Shown piece after piece: positions 33,945 to 42,608 of a stretch of 64,000 nt of DNA; position 1 is the stretch's first letter, and every line of letters begins with the position of its first letter. A program made the translations under genes and the position numbers. The notes beneath the pieces were generated by a model. The model was given only the letters and a program-made list of their open reading frames with translations, searched no databases and was not told where the DNA came from. The stretch lies in NCBI RefSeq assembly GCF_905201705.1, contig NZ_CAJKOX010000004.1, positions 1 to 64,000 of the forward strand, read 5' to 3'. The stretch is from an uncultured Marvinbryantia sp. Its GTDB lineage: Bacteria > Bacillota > Clostridia > Lachnospirales > Lachnospiraceae.

Positions 33945-35414
33945 TTAAGGTACAGATAGGGAGAGACGACATACCTTTAGCTTTCCGCCGTCTGCAAAGA
34001 TCCCCCACCTGCGGTTTTTTATCAAATCGTATACCCGCACACTCATTGCCGCCTCATGGTTTGCATAGCAGACCATCATGCTGTCCTTTATCAGAAGATA
34101 CACCTGCACCGTTCGTCGGTTGTACAACCGCAGAGGACGTTCCAGCTCTGCAAGAAACGGAATATCTCCTCCGAGATAATGCTGCTGCTGACAATCATCC
34201 GAGAGCGGGGCACGAGGCCACCTGTCAAATACCATCCGCTGGTGAAACGGTTCAAAGCGAAAGAAATACCCGTCATCCTGATCATCTCCGTTATTCGTCG
34301 TAAGCTCAAAAGATCTCACAGCCCCGTCATATTCCAGTTCCGCCTCTATCAGGCACTCTTCCGGCAGGTCTTCAAATAATATGCCTGCCTTTTTTTCCCA
34401 CGCCTGCAGAATATAGGTATCGTCCTCTTTTCGTACATTTCCCAGTTTATTCATGCAGAAAAGCTCTTTCCGCGTCGGAAATGCATCTAAAATACTTTTC
34501 GGAAGAACCGCAAATAATGCGCCGTCCTTCTGCTGTATCAGCTCATGCACACATAAATTGCCGCCCCACTGATATATGCCCGAATCCCGTTCGCCTTTTC
34601 TCGTTGGAATCCAGCCGAACGCAAACCGTTTTTTTCCATCACCCGCCGTCTTGATCGCATAGCAGTTACGCGCATCCCAGGTATCGGCAACACCTTCTAT
34701 CCATGGACCTTCCGGCGTTCTGCTCATCCGGTAATGTGTTGCAAACCGCTCTGTAAAAGTAGAATACGCCAGATACCACCAGCCGTTCCATTCAAAAAGA
34801 TCTGTACACTCATGCGCATAATATCGATCCGGTGCATAGAAAGGTTCCCCGATAGTCCAATCAAACAGATTTTCTGACCTGCATTTTAAAACACACCCGC
34901 CTTTGCGAAAGCTTCCTTCTCTTGTGCGTGCCGTCAGCAGCATATTGTAGCACGCTTCTTTTTTATTATAAAATACAAACGGATCACGCCAGTCAAAAAT
35001 ACTATACCGAACGCCGTCGCTTCCAAACTGTTCCGGACATTTTTTCCAGTGGATAAGGTCTGTACTGACCGCATGCATGATCGTCTGCACCGGATGCCCG
35101 TCTATCTGATATGCCTCATGGCGGCTGTTTTGGGCTGTATAGAAAATATGGTAATCATGTTCACCGTTTTTATACACGCTTCCCGTATAGCAGCTGTTGT
35201 CCGGCTCTTCTGCCGAACCATTTGCAAGCACGGTCCCATGGTACTGATATTCTACAAAATCCCTGGTCGTCACAAGCGACCAGTCCGTCCGGTCAGCCGC
35301 CAGACTGGACGGACGTCTGTCTTTTAAAAAGTACAGATAATAAATACCATTCTCAAAAAATGGAATAACATCGCCTACATAACTATCTTCCGGTTTAAAA
35401 AATATGCTTCTCAT
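33945..35414 (-). CDS. glycoside hydrolase family 32 (fructan/sucrose hydrolase)
   Basis: The 489-residue protein has a five-bladed GH32 propeller with the three acidic motifs: likely nucleophile D15 in VGDVIPFFENG, RDP in FDWRDPFVFY and the acid/base glutamate in AHECTDLFEW, followed by a C-terminal beta-sandwich. There is no signal peptide, so it should act on imported sucrose or short fructans. The first motif departs from WMNDPNG, placing it in a divergent GH32 subgroup. It is last in the sugar ABC/two-component locus, four bases after the binding-protein gene. Confidence 0.87.
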   Translation of the reverse strand: MRSIFFKPEDSYVGDVIPFFENGIYYLYFLKDRRPSSLAADRTDWSLVTTRDFVEYQYHGTVLANGSAEEPDNSCYTGSVYKNGEHDYHIFYTAQNSRHEAYQIDGHPVQTIMHAVSTDLIHWKKCPEQFGSDGVRYSIFDWRDPFVFYNKKEACYNMLLTARTREGSFRKGGCVLKCRSENLFDWTIGEPFYAPDRYYAHECTDLFEWNGWWYLAYSTFTERFATHYRMSRTPEGPWIEGVADTWDARNCYAIKTAGDGKKRFAFGWIPTRKGERDSGIYQWGGNLCVHELIQQKDGALFAVLPKSILDAFPTRKELFCMNKLGNVRKEDDTYILQAWEKKAGILFEDLPEECLIEAELEYDGAVRSFELTTNNGDDQDDGYFFRFEPFHQRMVFDRWPRAPLSDDCQQQHYLGGDIPFLAELERPLRLYNRRTVQVYLLIKDSMMVCYANHEAAMSVRVYDLIKNRRWGIFADGGKLKVCRLSLSVP

Positions 35415-35420
35415 CTTTTA

Positions 35421-36719
35421 TCAGCCAAAATAATCCGCAGAATTTTCGTCAATAGATGCATCCACCTGTGCCGTGAAATCCTCCACCGTAATATCCCCAA
35501 GCGCCAGCGAAATAGCCATGTTGCCAATCAGCTCATTCGTCGTCGGATCAAGCTCCACGTCATACAGATTAATTGCCCCGATGGACGTTTCCATATCCGC
35601 TGCAATGCGGTTCGCCAGATCGCAGTCATACGGAATACTTCCGCCGACAGCACAGGAAAACGCGCTTGTGGTAAATCGACTCACATTATTGGCATAATAA
35701 ACAATGAACCTCTCCATTTCCTCATCAAAACCTGCAGCTCCAAATCCAATTGGCATCGTAGAGTTCGCGGCAAACGTAACCTTGCCAACCTCCGTATCGC
35801 CTTCATTCACCGTCGGCAGCAGAAAATAATCAACATTATCCTGCATTTCCTCCGAAAGATTCTCATTCATAAAATAGTTCAGATCCCAGGTTCCCATATA
35901 ATAAATCGCTGCATTTCCGCCTGTGAAACACTCCAATGCTCCCGTATAATCTGTACTTGCGAAGCCCTCCTGGAAATACTGTCCGAGATCTGCCAGGAAT
36001 TGCGCTCCCTTCGTTCCGATTTCTCCGCTGAAATCCACCTTATTTCTTGCAAAATCAAACAAATACTGGTTATCACCATATTTGTATGTAACCATGTCAA
36101 TATAGCGAAGCAGCGGCCATTGCTCTTTTCCTGCAATAGCAATCGGCGTATAGCCAGCGCTTTTCAGTGTCTCACATGCCGCAAGAAATTCATCAAAGGT
36201 CTGCGGTATCTCTACTCCCGCATCTGCAAACATCTTCTTATTGTACCAGAATACTTCAATGGAATAATCAATAGGAACTGCAATCTGTACGCCATCGCTT
36301 GTCCTTCCCCAGGCAAGCGGCGCCGCCAGAAACACTTCATCCAGTCCATTATCCTCAATCACTCCCGTAATATCCTGGATCAGCCCATTTTCTAACAAAA
36401 TATTGGTATAGGCATCCGCATCCACATTAAACATATCCGGCAACGAATCCGCAGCAGCAAGGGTCTTTATTTTCTGAAGATACGACGGTTTGTCCGCAAT
36501 ATACTGAATCTCCATGGTAAACCCAGGATTTACCTCCTCCTGATAAGCCGCAACGATAGCTTCCATTGTCTTGTAGGAAGATTGGTCTGGTGTGATCGTT
36601 GTCAGGTAGACAACATTTTTCTCCACTGACGTTCCTTCCTCCTGCGCCTGTGCCACAACAGCCGCACCTGCCAAAAGCATCCCCATTGATAGTGACAGCA
36701 CCTTTTTCCATACATTCAT
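35421..36719 (-). CDS. carbohydrate ABC transporter substrate-binding protein
   Basis: The 432-residue SBP_bac_1-type protein would bind an oligosaccharide for the CUT1 permeases of this locus. It has typical AADSLPDMFNVDADAY, DYSIEVFWYNKKMFADAG and GGNAAIYYMGTWDL motifs. The signal peptide ends LLAGAAVVAQA-QEEG: alanine stands where a lipobox cysteine would follow LAG, so it looks secreted or signal-anchored rather than lipidated. It lies between the YesN regulator and GH32. Confidence 0.91.
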   Translation of the reverse strand: MNVWKKVLSLSMGMLLAGAAVVAQAQEEGTSVEKNVVYLTTITPDQSSYKTMEAIVAAYQEEVNPGFTMEIQYIADKPSYLQKIKTLAAADSLPDMFNVDADAYTNILLENGLIQDITGVIEDNGLDEVFLAAPLAWGRTSDGVQIAVPIDYSIEVFWYNKKMFADAGVEIPQTFDEFLAACETLKSAGYTPIAIAGKEQWPLLRYIDMVTYKYGDNQYLFDFARNKVDFSGEIGTKGAQFLADLGQYFQEGFASTDYTGALECFTGGNAAIYYMGTWDLNYFMNENLSEEMQDNVDYFLLPTVNEGDTEVGKVTFAANSTMPIGFGAAGFDEEMERFIVYYANNVSRFTTSAFSCAVGGSIPYDCDLANRIAADMETSIGAINLYDVELDPTTNELIGNMAISLALGDITVEDFTAQVDASIDENSADYFG

Positions 36720-36814
36720 AGTCTGAACCTCCCTTTATTTTAGATACTACTATTATACGTTCTTCTATTCTTGTACGTAAATTCTAATAATTTTACATAG
36801 TTTCAAAGATTTTT

Positions 36815-38338
36815 TTATTTTATTTGCGATATATTTAGTTTTTCTCGAAAATTTTGTGCTGTCATTCCCACATTTTTCTTAAACACATGACAAAAATAAC
36901 GTTGGTCTTCATAACCAACCATTCTGGCAATATCCCCTATCAGCAGTCTGTCATCCTTCAGAAGCTTTTGGGCACACTCCATTTTGCGCATAGTGATGTA
37001 GTCAAATAAATTTGTTCCGGTTTCTTTTTTAAAAAGATGGCTGATATAAGAGGAGTTCATATGAAAATAGTCCGCCAGATCCGTCAAGGTAATCTGCCTG
37101 TCAATATTATTTTCAATATAAACATAGATGCGCTTTACGGTATCCGAAGCTGACTGGCTGACATTTTTCTGCAACACCTGCCGCATTTTTGAAAATGCCT
37201 CCAGGAGCCATTTTTTTAATCCCCCGATGGTTTTGCTGTTCATCACATAAGAAACGTTGAGTATTTCCGAAAAGCGCTGTTCAAAAACACGGGAATAATC
37301 GTGCTCTGCCACATAACGACAGCTATAAACCAGATTACACACCACAGAGCGAACCGCTTCTGTGTTTAAATGCTCATAAAGCATTCTTTCAAACAGATGA
37401 TTCACGCTTTCCTCCAGCAGAAACTCCTCTTCTCCTTTAAACAGGCGATTTACAATGTCTTCTATCATTTCCCTGTAATCACCCTGGCGCTGAAATGTAA
37501 ATTTTGTTGTATTACTTACCTGTTCCTGAATAAACACAGAATAGTCCAGCATCTCATTCGCCTGACCAAAGCTGTGAGAAATGTCCTCCTGCTCAAAGCA
37601 TATTTCTCCGGAACCCCAATAAAATGCTTGCTGGCTAAGTGTTTGCTGCATCTGGATAATACTTCCTAATTTATGAAGCATATCATATATCCCATCTCTC
37701 TTTACAGAACAGCATACGATACTCAGGCTGCCAAAATGACGCACAATCATCAGCTTATTATTGGCCGTCTCTTCTTTGATCAGAATATCCGCAAGCGCTG
37801 CAAGATTGTATTCCCGTTTCCCCAGCCTGCATGTTTTCACGCACAGAACGGCAAAAGAAGCATACACAGACAGTTCTTTCAGATACGTCTTTTCCCCCTC
37901 CAGCATATGATAAATCGGGCTGTTTGTGCTAAGTGCATGATAATCCTGCCCTGGTATACATCTTAATCTTTCCACTCGTATCTTTGCATTTTCAATCGCC
38001 CGCTCAATTCCTGAAATATTTACCGGTTTCACCAGATAATCCACCGTCTCAAGCGCAAGCGCCTGCCGTGCAAATTCAAACTCGGCATAAGCGCTGTAGA
38101 TAATAAATGCCGCATCCAGGATTCCTTTCAAATTTCGGATCAACTGCAGCCCAGTCTGGCCCGGCATTTTCACATCCGTAATAATAATATCCGGTTTTTG
38201 TTCGCACGCCAGGCGAAATGCCTCTTCTCCGTTCTCTGCCGCAGCGACCACTTCACAGCCAAGCCTCTCCCAATCTATCCTCTGCTTCAATCCTCTGATG
38301 ACTATCTGTTCGTCATCTGCAATCATCACCCGATACAT
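36815..38338 (-). CDS. YesN-type response regulator with AraC DNA-binding domain
   Basis: This regulator has a receiver domain (1-120) with MIADDEQIVIRGL, phospho-acceptor D in IIITDVKMPGQTG and lysine in DYLVKPVN, a helical middle, and a C-terminal AraC pair of helix-turn-helices (about 405-505) with ITLTDLADYFHMNSSYISHLFKKETG. The start at MYRVMI (507 residues) is chosen because GGGGGAG lies six bases upstream; it overlaps the kinase 3' end by 26 bases. It should activate the locus in response to the extracellular sugar. Confidence 0.92.
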   Translation of the reverse strand: MYRVMIADDEQIVIRGLKQRIDWERLGCEVVAAAENGEEAFRLACEQKPDIIITDVKMPGQTGLQLIRNLKGILDAAFIIYSAYAEFEFARQALALETVDYLVKPVNISGIERAIENAKIRVERLRCIPGQDYHALSTNSPIYHMLEGEKTYLKELSVYASFAVLCVKTCRLGKREYNLAALADILIKEETANNKLMIVRHFGSLSIVCCSVKRDGIYDMLHKLGSIIQMQQTLSQQAFYWGSGEICFEQEDISHSFGQANEMLDYSVFIQEQVSNTTKFTFQRQGDYREMIEDIVNRLFKGEEEFLLEESVNHLFERMLYEHLNTEAVRSVVCNLVYSCRYVAEHDYSRVFEQRFSEILNVSYVMNSKTIGGLKKWLLEAFSKMRQVLQKNVSQSASDTVKRIYVYIENNIDRQITLTDLADYFHMNSSYISHLFKKETGTNLFDYITMRKMECAQKLLKDDRLLIGDIARMVGYEDQRYFCHVFKKNVGMTAQNFREKLNISQIK

Positions 38339-40100
38339 CTTTTTTCTCCCCCTCATCATCATATAGATTCTGATTGGTAATCCTACGCCGGATTGCAATA
38401 AAAACTGTCGTTCCTACCTGCAGCTCCGACACAATATGCAGCCCATAGGCTTCTCCATAATATAGCTTGATCCGCTCATCCACATTGCACAGTGCATATC
38501 CGTTTCCAAGCGGATTTTCCGCATTAACCGAAAAGCCAACTCCGTCATCCTGCACAATAAAAGTAATGTCCTCATCTTTTTCTTCTGCGCTGATACTGAT
38601 ACTTCCATTTCCGGAGCGTCCCTCCAATCCATGCTGTACAGCATTCTCCACGATCGGCTGCAGAATAAGCTTGATTATTTCCATCTGCAGCATCTCCTGC
38701 GGCAAATCTATGCGGAGCTGAAACCGCCCTTCAAAGCGCATATTCTGGATTGCCATATAATTCTGTACCAACTGCAGTTCTTCTCCCAGCGTACAGATGC
38801 CCTTTCCGGAGTTGAGACTCATGCGAAAAACATTGGACAGTGCAACCGCCATATTTGCCACCTTCTCTGCCCCATATTCTTCTGCTGTCCAGAAAATAGA
38901 ATCCAGCGTATTATATAGAAAATGAGGATTTATCTCCGACTGCAGTGCAATCAGCTCCGCCTCCTTTTCCCGGTACCGTGATTTATACAGGCTGACAACC
39001 AAACGTTCATTTTCCTGCACGATACGCACAAACTCATCCCCTATCGCACCCACTTCATCCTGTGGGTTAAAGACGAAGGTTTCGCTGCTCCTCTTTTCCC
39101 GGAAGGAATCTACAAATCTTCTCAACTGATGCAATGTACTCATAATACTGCCGTACGTGATATGATAACCTGCAAAAACAGCTACTAACAGTAAAAGTGT
39201 TCCGATAACCGCCGCAACAAACATTATTCTGTTTTTTTCTTTTTCAAAATCGTTATATGGCACGATACAGCTGATGCGCCAGTCTGAGCGCACATTTTCT
39301 GTATTATGCACATAGCAGCGGATTCCATTCAACTCGATAAATCCATTTTCCGCTCCCACATCTTTATATTGGATCTCTTCCGGTCGAAAAAACTCTTCTC
39401 CTCCAAAAGAGTAAATCATTTCTTCTCCCTCCCATATGAAAATGCTCATATTATTGGAGGATTCCACTTCCCGGAAAATATCATCCAGCAGCGTAGTGTC
39501 CAGTGCGATCAGCATAATGCCAAGACGCTGCAGTGTGTTCAGATTCTTAATTTCCCGCCCATATACAAGTAAGTTTCCGTGAAAGTCTACCATTGTCCTG
39601 CCATGAAACCAGACGCCTTTTCCTCGATTGCTGAAAATAGTCTCAAGCCACCGCGGCGGATTTTCATAATCAACCGCCGCTATCTTCAGCCCAAATTTTC
39701 CGCCTGCACGCGACGTAATATTCGTGTCCTTTGAGCCTATATACACAGCGGAAATACACGTCTTATTATTTACCATGTTGTTCATAAGATCCACCGTATC
39801 CAGCCGGCTCTCATTATAGGCAATTAATTGTTTTTCATTTCCTGCATAAATCAGAGATTTCTGTATTGCGCTGGAAGTCAGCAAAAGATCAGATGTATCC
39901 TGCACATCCGATATGATATAATCCAGATTTTTATTAATTAGCTTTGACAGATTTTCTGACAGCACCGCCACTTTGCCGTCCACCATCCGGGAAAAACTTG
40001 AATACATAATAATTCCCAGAACAGACATGGAGACAAACAGCAGTGCCGCCAGAAGTATGGTAAATTTGGTTGTAATCATTTTCTTTTTCAGATATCTCAT
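38313..40100 (-). CDS. YesM-type sensor histidine kinase
   Basis: The 595-residue kinase has two membrane spans (about 13-32 and 292-312) around a large external sensor of about 260 residues, then a HAMP-like linker, the His_kinase domain with phospho-acceptor in SEINPHFLYNTLDSIFW, and HATPase with ENAVQHGLEG and DDGVGF. This class senses carbohydrates and pairs with YesN-type regulators. It starts two bases after the permease stop and overlaps the regulator gene. Confidence 0.93.
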   Translation of the reverse strand: MRYLKKKMITTKFTILLAALLFVSMSVLGIIMYSSFSRMVDGKVAVLSENLSKLINKNLDYIISDVQDTSDLLLTSSAIQKSLIYAGNEKQLIAYNESRLDTVDLMNNMVNNKTCISAVYIGSKDTNITSRAGGKFGLKIAAVDYENPPRWLETIFSNRGKGVWFHGRTMVDFHGNLLVYGREIKNLNTLQRLGIMLIALDTTLLDDIFREVESSNNMSIFIWEGEEMIYSFGGEEFFRPEEIQYKDVGAENGFIELNGIRCYVHNTENVRSDWRISCIVPYNDFEKEKNRIMFVAAVIGTLLLLVAVFAGYHITYGSIMSTLHQLRRFVDSFREKRSSETFVFNPQDEVGAIGDEFVRIVQENERLVVSLYKSRYREKEAELIALQSEINPHFLYNTLDSIFWTAEEYGAEKVANMAVALSNVFRMSLNSGKGICTLGEELQLVQNYMAIQNMRFEGRFQLRIDLPQEMLQMEIIKLILQPIVENAVQHGLEGRSGNGSISISAEEKDEDITFIVQDDGVGFSVNAENPLGNGYALCNVDERIKLYYGEAYGLHIVSELQVGTTVFIAIRRRITNQNLYDDEGEKKDVSGDDCR

Positions 40101-40102
40101 TC

Positions 40103-40954
40103 CTATTCCTTTGTTGCCCCTGCAGTAAGCCCCGTCAGAAAACTTTTATTAAGGAAAAAATATACCAGAAGCAGCGGCAGCATAAATAAACTGATAGCTG
40201 CAAAGGTTGCTCCCCAGTTCACCTGGCCCCGGGAGCCCACATAATCATATAATCCAACCGGTATTGTCTTTAATTTATTATCATTAATAAAGGTATTTGT
40301 AAACGTAAATTCATTCCAGGTAAAGATGAGGTTCATTGTAATGACTGTCAGTATCGTATTTTTTGACATTGGCAAAATAATCCGCGCAAAGCAGTGCAGG
40401 ATACTGGAGCCGTCAATTACCGCAGCTTCAATCAGAGAATCCGGCACAAAACGATAGAATGCAGTAAACAGGTAAATAGACATTGATAGATTAAAGCCTA
40501 TCATCGGGAGAATCAGCGCTATATGCGTATTCAGAATCCCCGCTTTTTTATAAATCTGGAAAAGCGGTATTAAGGTCGCATGTATCGGTACCGTAATTCC
40601 TGCAAGAAAATACGTCATAATTATGTTGTTAAAACGGAACCGCATCTTCTCTATAGCAAAGCCGGCGCAGGCGCTGAGCACTACCAGTCCGGCAAGCGTA
40701 ATACTAACCACCAGTATGCTGTTCAGATAATATGTCGGCAGATTTGAAGTCGTCCATGCTTCCATGTAATTTTCAAAATTAATCGCTTGCGGCAAACTAA
40801 AGGGAGATGTGTTTGCAATGTCAATACGGCTTTTAAAGCTGGTGCAGAAAATCCAGAAAACAGGATAAACCTGCACTATAAGCAGTGCGATTGCCACAAG
40901 ATACAAACACATTTTTCCCGCTCTCCGCAGCATAGAAATCCGATTCTCTCTCAT
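40103..40954 (-). CDS. carbohydrate ABC transporter permease, MalG type
   Basis: The 283-residue CUT1 permease has six predicted spans and the EAA loop EAAVIDGSSILHCFARIILP near 197-216. It overlaps the other permease gene by four bases (ATGA). It pairs with that permease and the binding protein at 35421. No ATPase gene is in the locus, so a shared MsiK/UgpC-type ATPase elsewhere is expected. Confidence 0.93.
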   Translation of the reverse strand: MRENRISMLRRAGKMCLYLVAIALLIVQVYPVFWIFCTSFKSRIDIANTSPFSLPQAINFENYMEAWTTSNLPTYYLNSILVVSITLAGLVVLSACAGFAIEKMRFRFNNIIMTYFLAGITVPIHATLIPLFQIYKKAGILNTHIALILPMIGFNLSMSIYLFTAFYRFVPDSLIEAAVIDGSSILHCFARIILPMSKNTILTVITMNLIFTWNEFTFTNTFINDNKLKTIPVGLYDYVGSRGQVNWGATFAAISLFMLPLLLVYFFLNKSFLTGLTAGATKE

Positions 40955-41835
40955 ACGACGCTTTTCCTCCCCGACATAAATTTACGCAGTATGGATACAA
41001 GGAGCACACTCTCCACTACCAGAAATACGGCAATCGTGCTGGCGTATCCATACTTTGTACTGGCGAATGCCACTTTATACATATACGTTGCCACCAGCTC
41101 CGTGGAACGTCCCGGTCCCCCGTAGGTCGTGATAAACGGAACGTCAAACGCTTTCAGAAGGCCATTTACCGCCATCACCAGCGTAACGGTAAGAACACTG
41201 TACAGATACGGAAGTTTGATTTGAATGAACAGCTTCCATCCATAAGCCCCGTCTACTTTTGCCGCTTCTATAACGTCCTCCGGAATGGAAAGCAGACCGG
41301 AATATAAGATTACCATATATAACGGCATGCTTTTATAACACTCTATCATGATGACTGCTCCCATCGCCGTAGACGAGTCTCCAAGCCATGCCCTCTGCAG
41401 ATTTTCTAAGCCCACTATTTCCAGCAGCGCATTAAAAATCCCCACAGGTTCTAACCCATAAAATTTTTGAAAAAACTGCGCCAGGGCTACCGCCGACAGA
41501 ATTGTCGGGACAAAATACAACGTCTTAAAAAAACTTCTGCCTTTCCCGATGCAGGTCAGTAAAATAGCCATAAGCAATGCAATTCCTACTTGTCCAACTA
41601 CATTAGCTATCATAAACAGCAGGTTATTCCAAAATGCTGCAACAAAATTCTGGTCTGCAAACAGCTTAAAATAATTATCCAAACCGGAAAATTTCATTTT
41701 TGATACTCCATTCCAGTTAAATAAGCTGTAGTAAAAAGACCAGCCGAGCGGCACAACGACGGTAGCCGTAAACAGCAGGACCGCCGGAAGTAAAAAAATG
41801 CCAATCACGCGCTTATCCCGTAATATCTTGTCCAT
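40951..41835 (-). CDS. carbohydrate ABC transporter permease, MalF type
   Basis: A CUT1 permease with six spans and the EAA loop EAAKVDGAYGWKLFIQIKLP. Two ATGs lie six bases apart: GGGGAGGG directly abuts the first (41841) but is six bases from the second (41835), so MDKILRDKR (294 residues) is preferred. It is first in the locus. Upstream is a TATAAT (41865-41860) with no clear -35 and an inverted repeat at 41909-41929, which suits activation by the YesN-type regulator. Confidence 0.92.
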   Translation of the reverse strand: MDKILRDKRVIGIFLLPAVLLFTATVVVPLGWSFYYSLFNWNGVSKMKFSGLDNYFKLFADQNFVAAFWNNLLFMIANVVGQVGIALLMAILLTCIGKGRSFFKTLYFVPTILSAVALAQFFQKFYGLEPVGIFNALLEIVGLENLQRAWLGDSSTAMGAVIMIECYKSMPLYMVILYSGLLSIPEDVIEAAKVDGAYGWKLFIQIKLPYLYSVLTVTLVMAVNGLLKAFDVPFITTYGGPGRSTELVATYMYKVAFASTKYGYASTIAVFLVVESVLLVSILRKFMSGRKSVV

Positions 41836-41859
41836 TTTCATCCCTCCCCGTTTTTCTTA

Positions 41860-41865
41860 ATTATA
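41860..41865 (-). promoter_or_regulatory. -10 box of the sugar locus promoter
   Basis: A perfect TATAAT on the minus strand lies about 25 bases before the first permease start. The hexamer 17 bases upstream (AGGAGT) is not a -35 box, which suggests activator dependence. Confidence 0.5.
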
Positions 41866-41908
41866 GCAGCTAACAGAGAGAAACTCCTATTGTAAAATCT
41901 TTGAAATG

Positions 41909-41929
41909 TGTCGATTATTTATATCGACA
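41909..41929. promoter_or_regulatory. inverted repeat, candidate YesN operator
   Basis: TGTCGAT, seven-base gap, ATCGACA. The arms are perfect. Its centre is about 66 bp upstream of the predicted transcription start of the sugar locus, a usual activator position. It could instead be a weak hairpin after the gene that ends at 41964. Confidence 0.45.
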
Positions 41930-41963
41930 TTGACTATTACCGTTTTTGCCCACCGTCCCCATT

Positions 41964-42467
41964 TCACCGGATCACGCTCACCACGGCATCCGCGGCGAGC
42001 ACCGCCAGCCCGGTCGCCGCGGCAATGTCTGCCGGTTTTCTGTGCTCCATGTAAAACCGCCGAATGCGCGGCTCCGCTTCCTTCAGCATCAGCACTCCGA
42101 AAAAGCCCCAGATGAGGGAAAACAGCGGGCTTACGCGCGTGCCGATGCTGAAAGGTATCATAGAATAGTCCCACAGCAGCCTGTGGAATATGGTTTCAAA
42201 CACAAAAGATACAACATATTCCAGCACCGACGCCAGCACGAAGATTTCCAGAAAAGAAACCCATTTCTTTTTATGATTGCAGAAAAGCGTGACCGCGACC
42301 ACACCGAAGCCATAGATCGGGCAGTACGGACCGTACAGAAATCCCGGAATCACTAATTTTCTGCAGAACAGCGACCGGAACGGAACCTCGATGCACCACC
42401 CGGCAACGCTGATCGTCACAAACAAAAACACCAAATATAGCACCATCATCCTGTCATGTGTTCTCAT
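41964..42467 (-). CDS. putative membrane protein, ABC_trans_CmpB family
   Basis: The 167-residue protein has four to five hydrophobic segments and the family landmarks AGWCIEVPFRSL, IPGFLYGPYCPIYGFG, LEYVVSFVFE and WDYSMIPF..G, as in Clostridial putative ABC-transporter type IV permeases (PF06541). No ATPase lies beside it. Transport function is not established for this family. Confidence 0.85.
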   Translation of the reverse strand: MRTHDRMMVLYLVFLFVTISVAGWCIEVPFRSLFCRKLVIPGFLYGPYCPIYGFGVVAVTLFCNHKKKWVSFLEIFVLASVLEYVVSFVFETIFHRLLWDYSMIPFSIGTRVSPLFSLIWGFFGVLMLKEAEPRIRRFYMEHRKPADIAAATGLAVLAADAVVSVIR

Positions 42468-42482
42468 TTTCTCATCTCCCCT

Positions 42483-42508
42483 TTTGCGGCAGCTAGTTTT
42501 TTTGCTGC
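42483..42508. other. inverted repeat after the RlmD-like gene
   Basis: CGGCAGC and GCTGCCG arms flank a TAGTTTTTTT loop. There is no U run after either arm. It lies between the RlmD-like stop and the CmpB-family start. Confidence 0.5.
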
Positions 42509-42608
42509 CGGAGCGCCCTGCTCATTTCCCCTTGCGCACGCACCCACAGCCTTTTTTATATTCCCTGATACTTTTCTGCCGTCATATTTCCAAACGGCTA
42601 CGGCTTGC

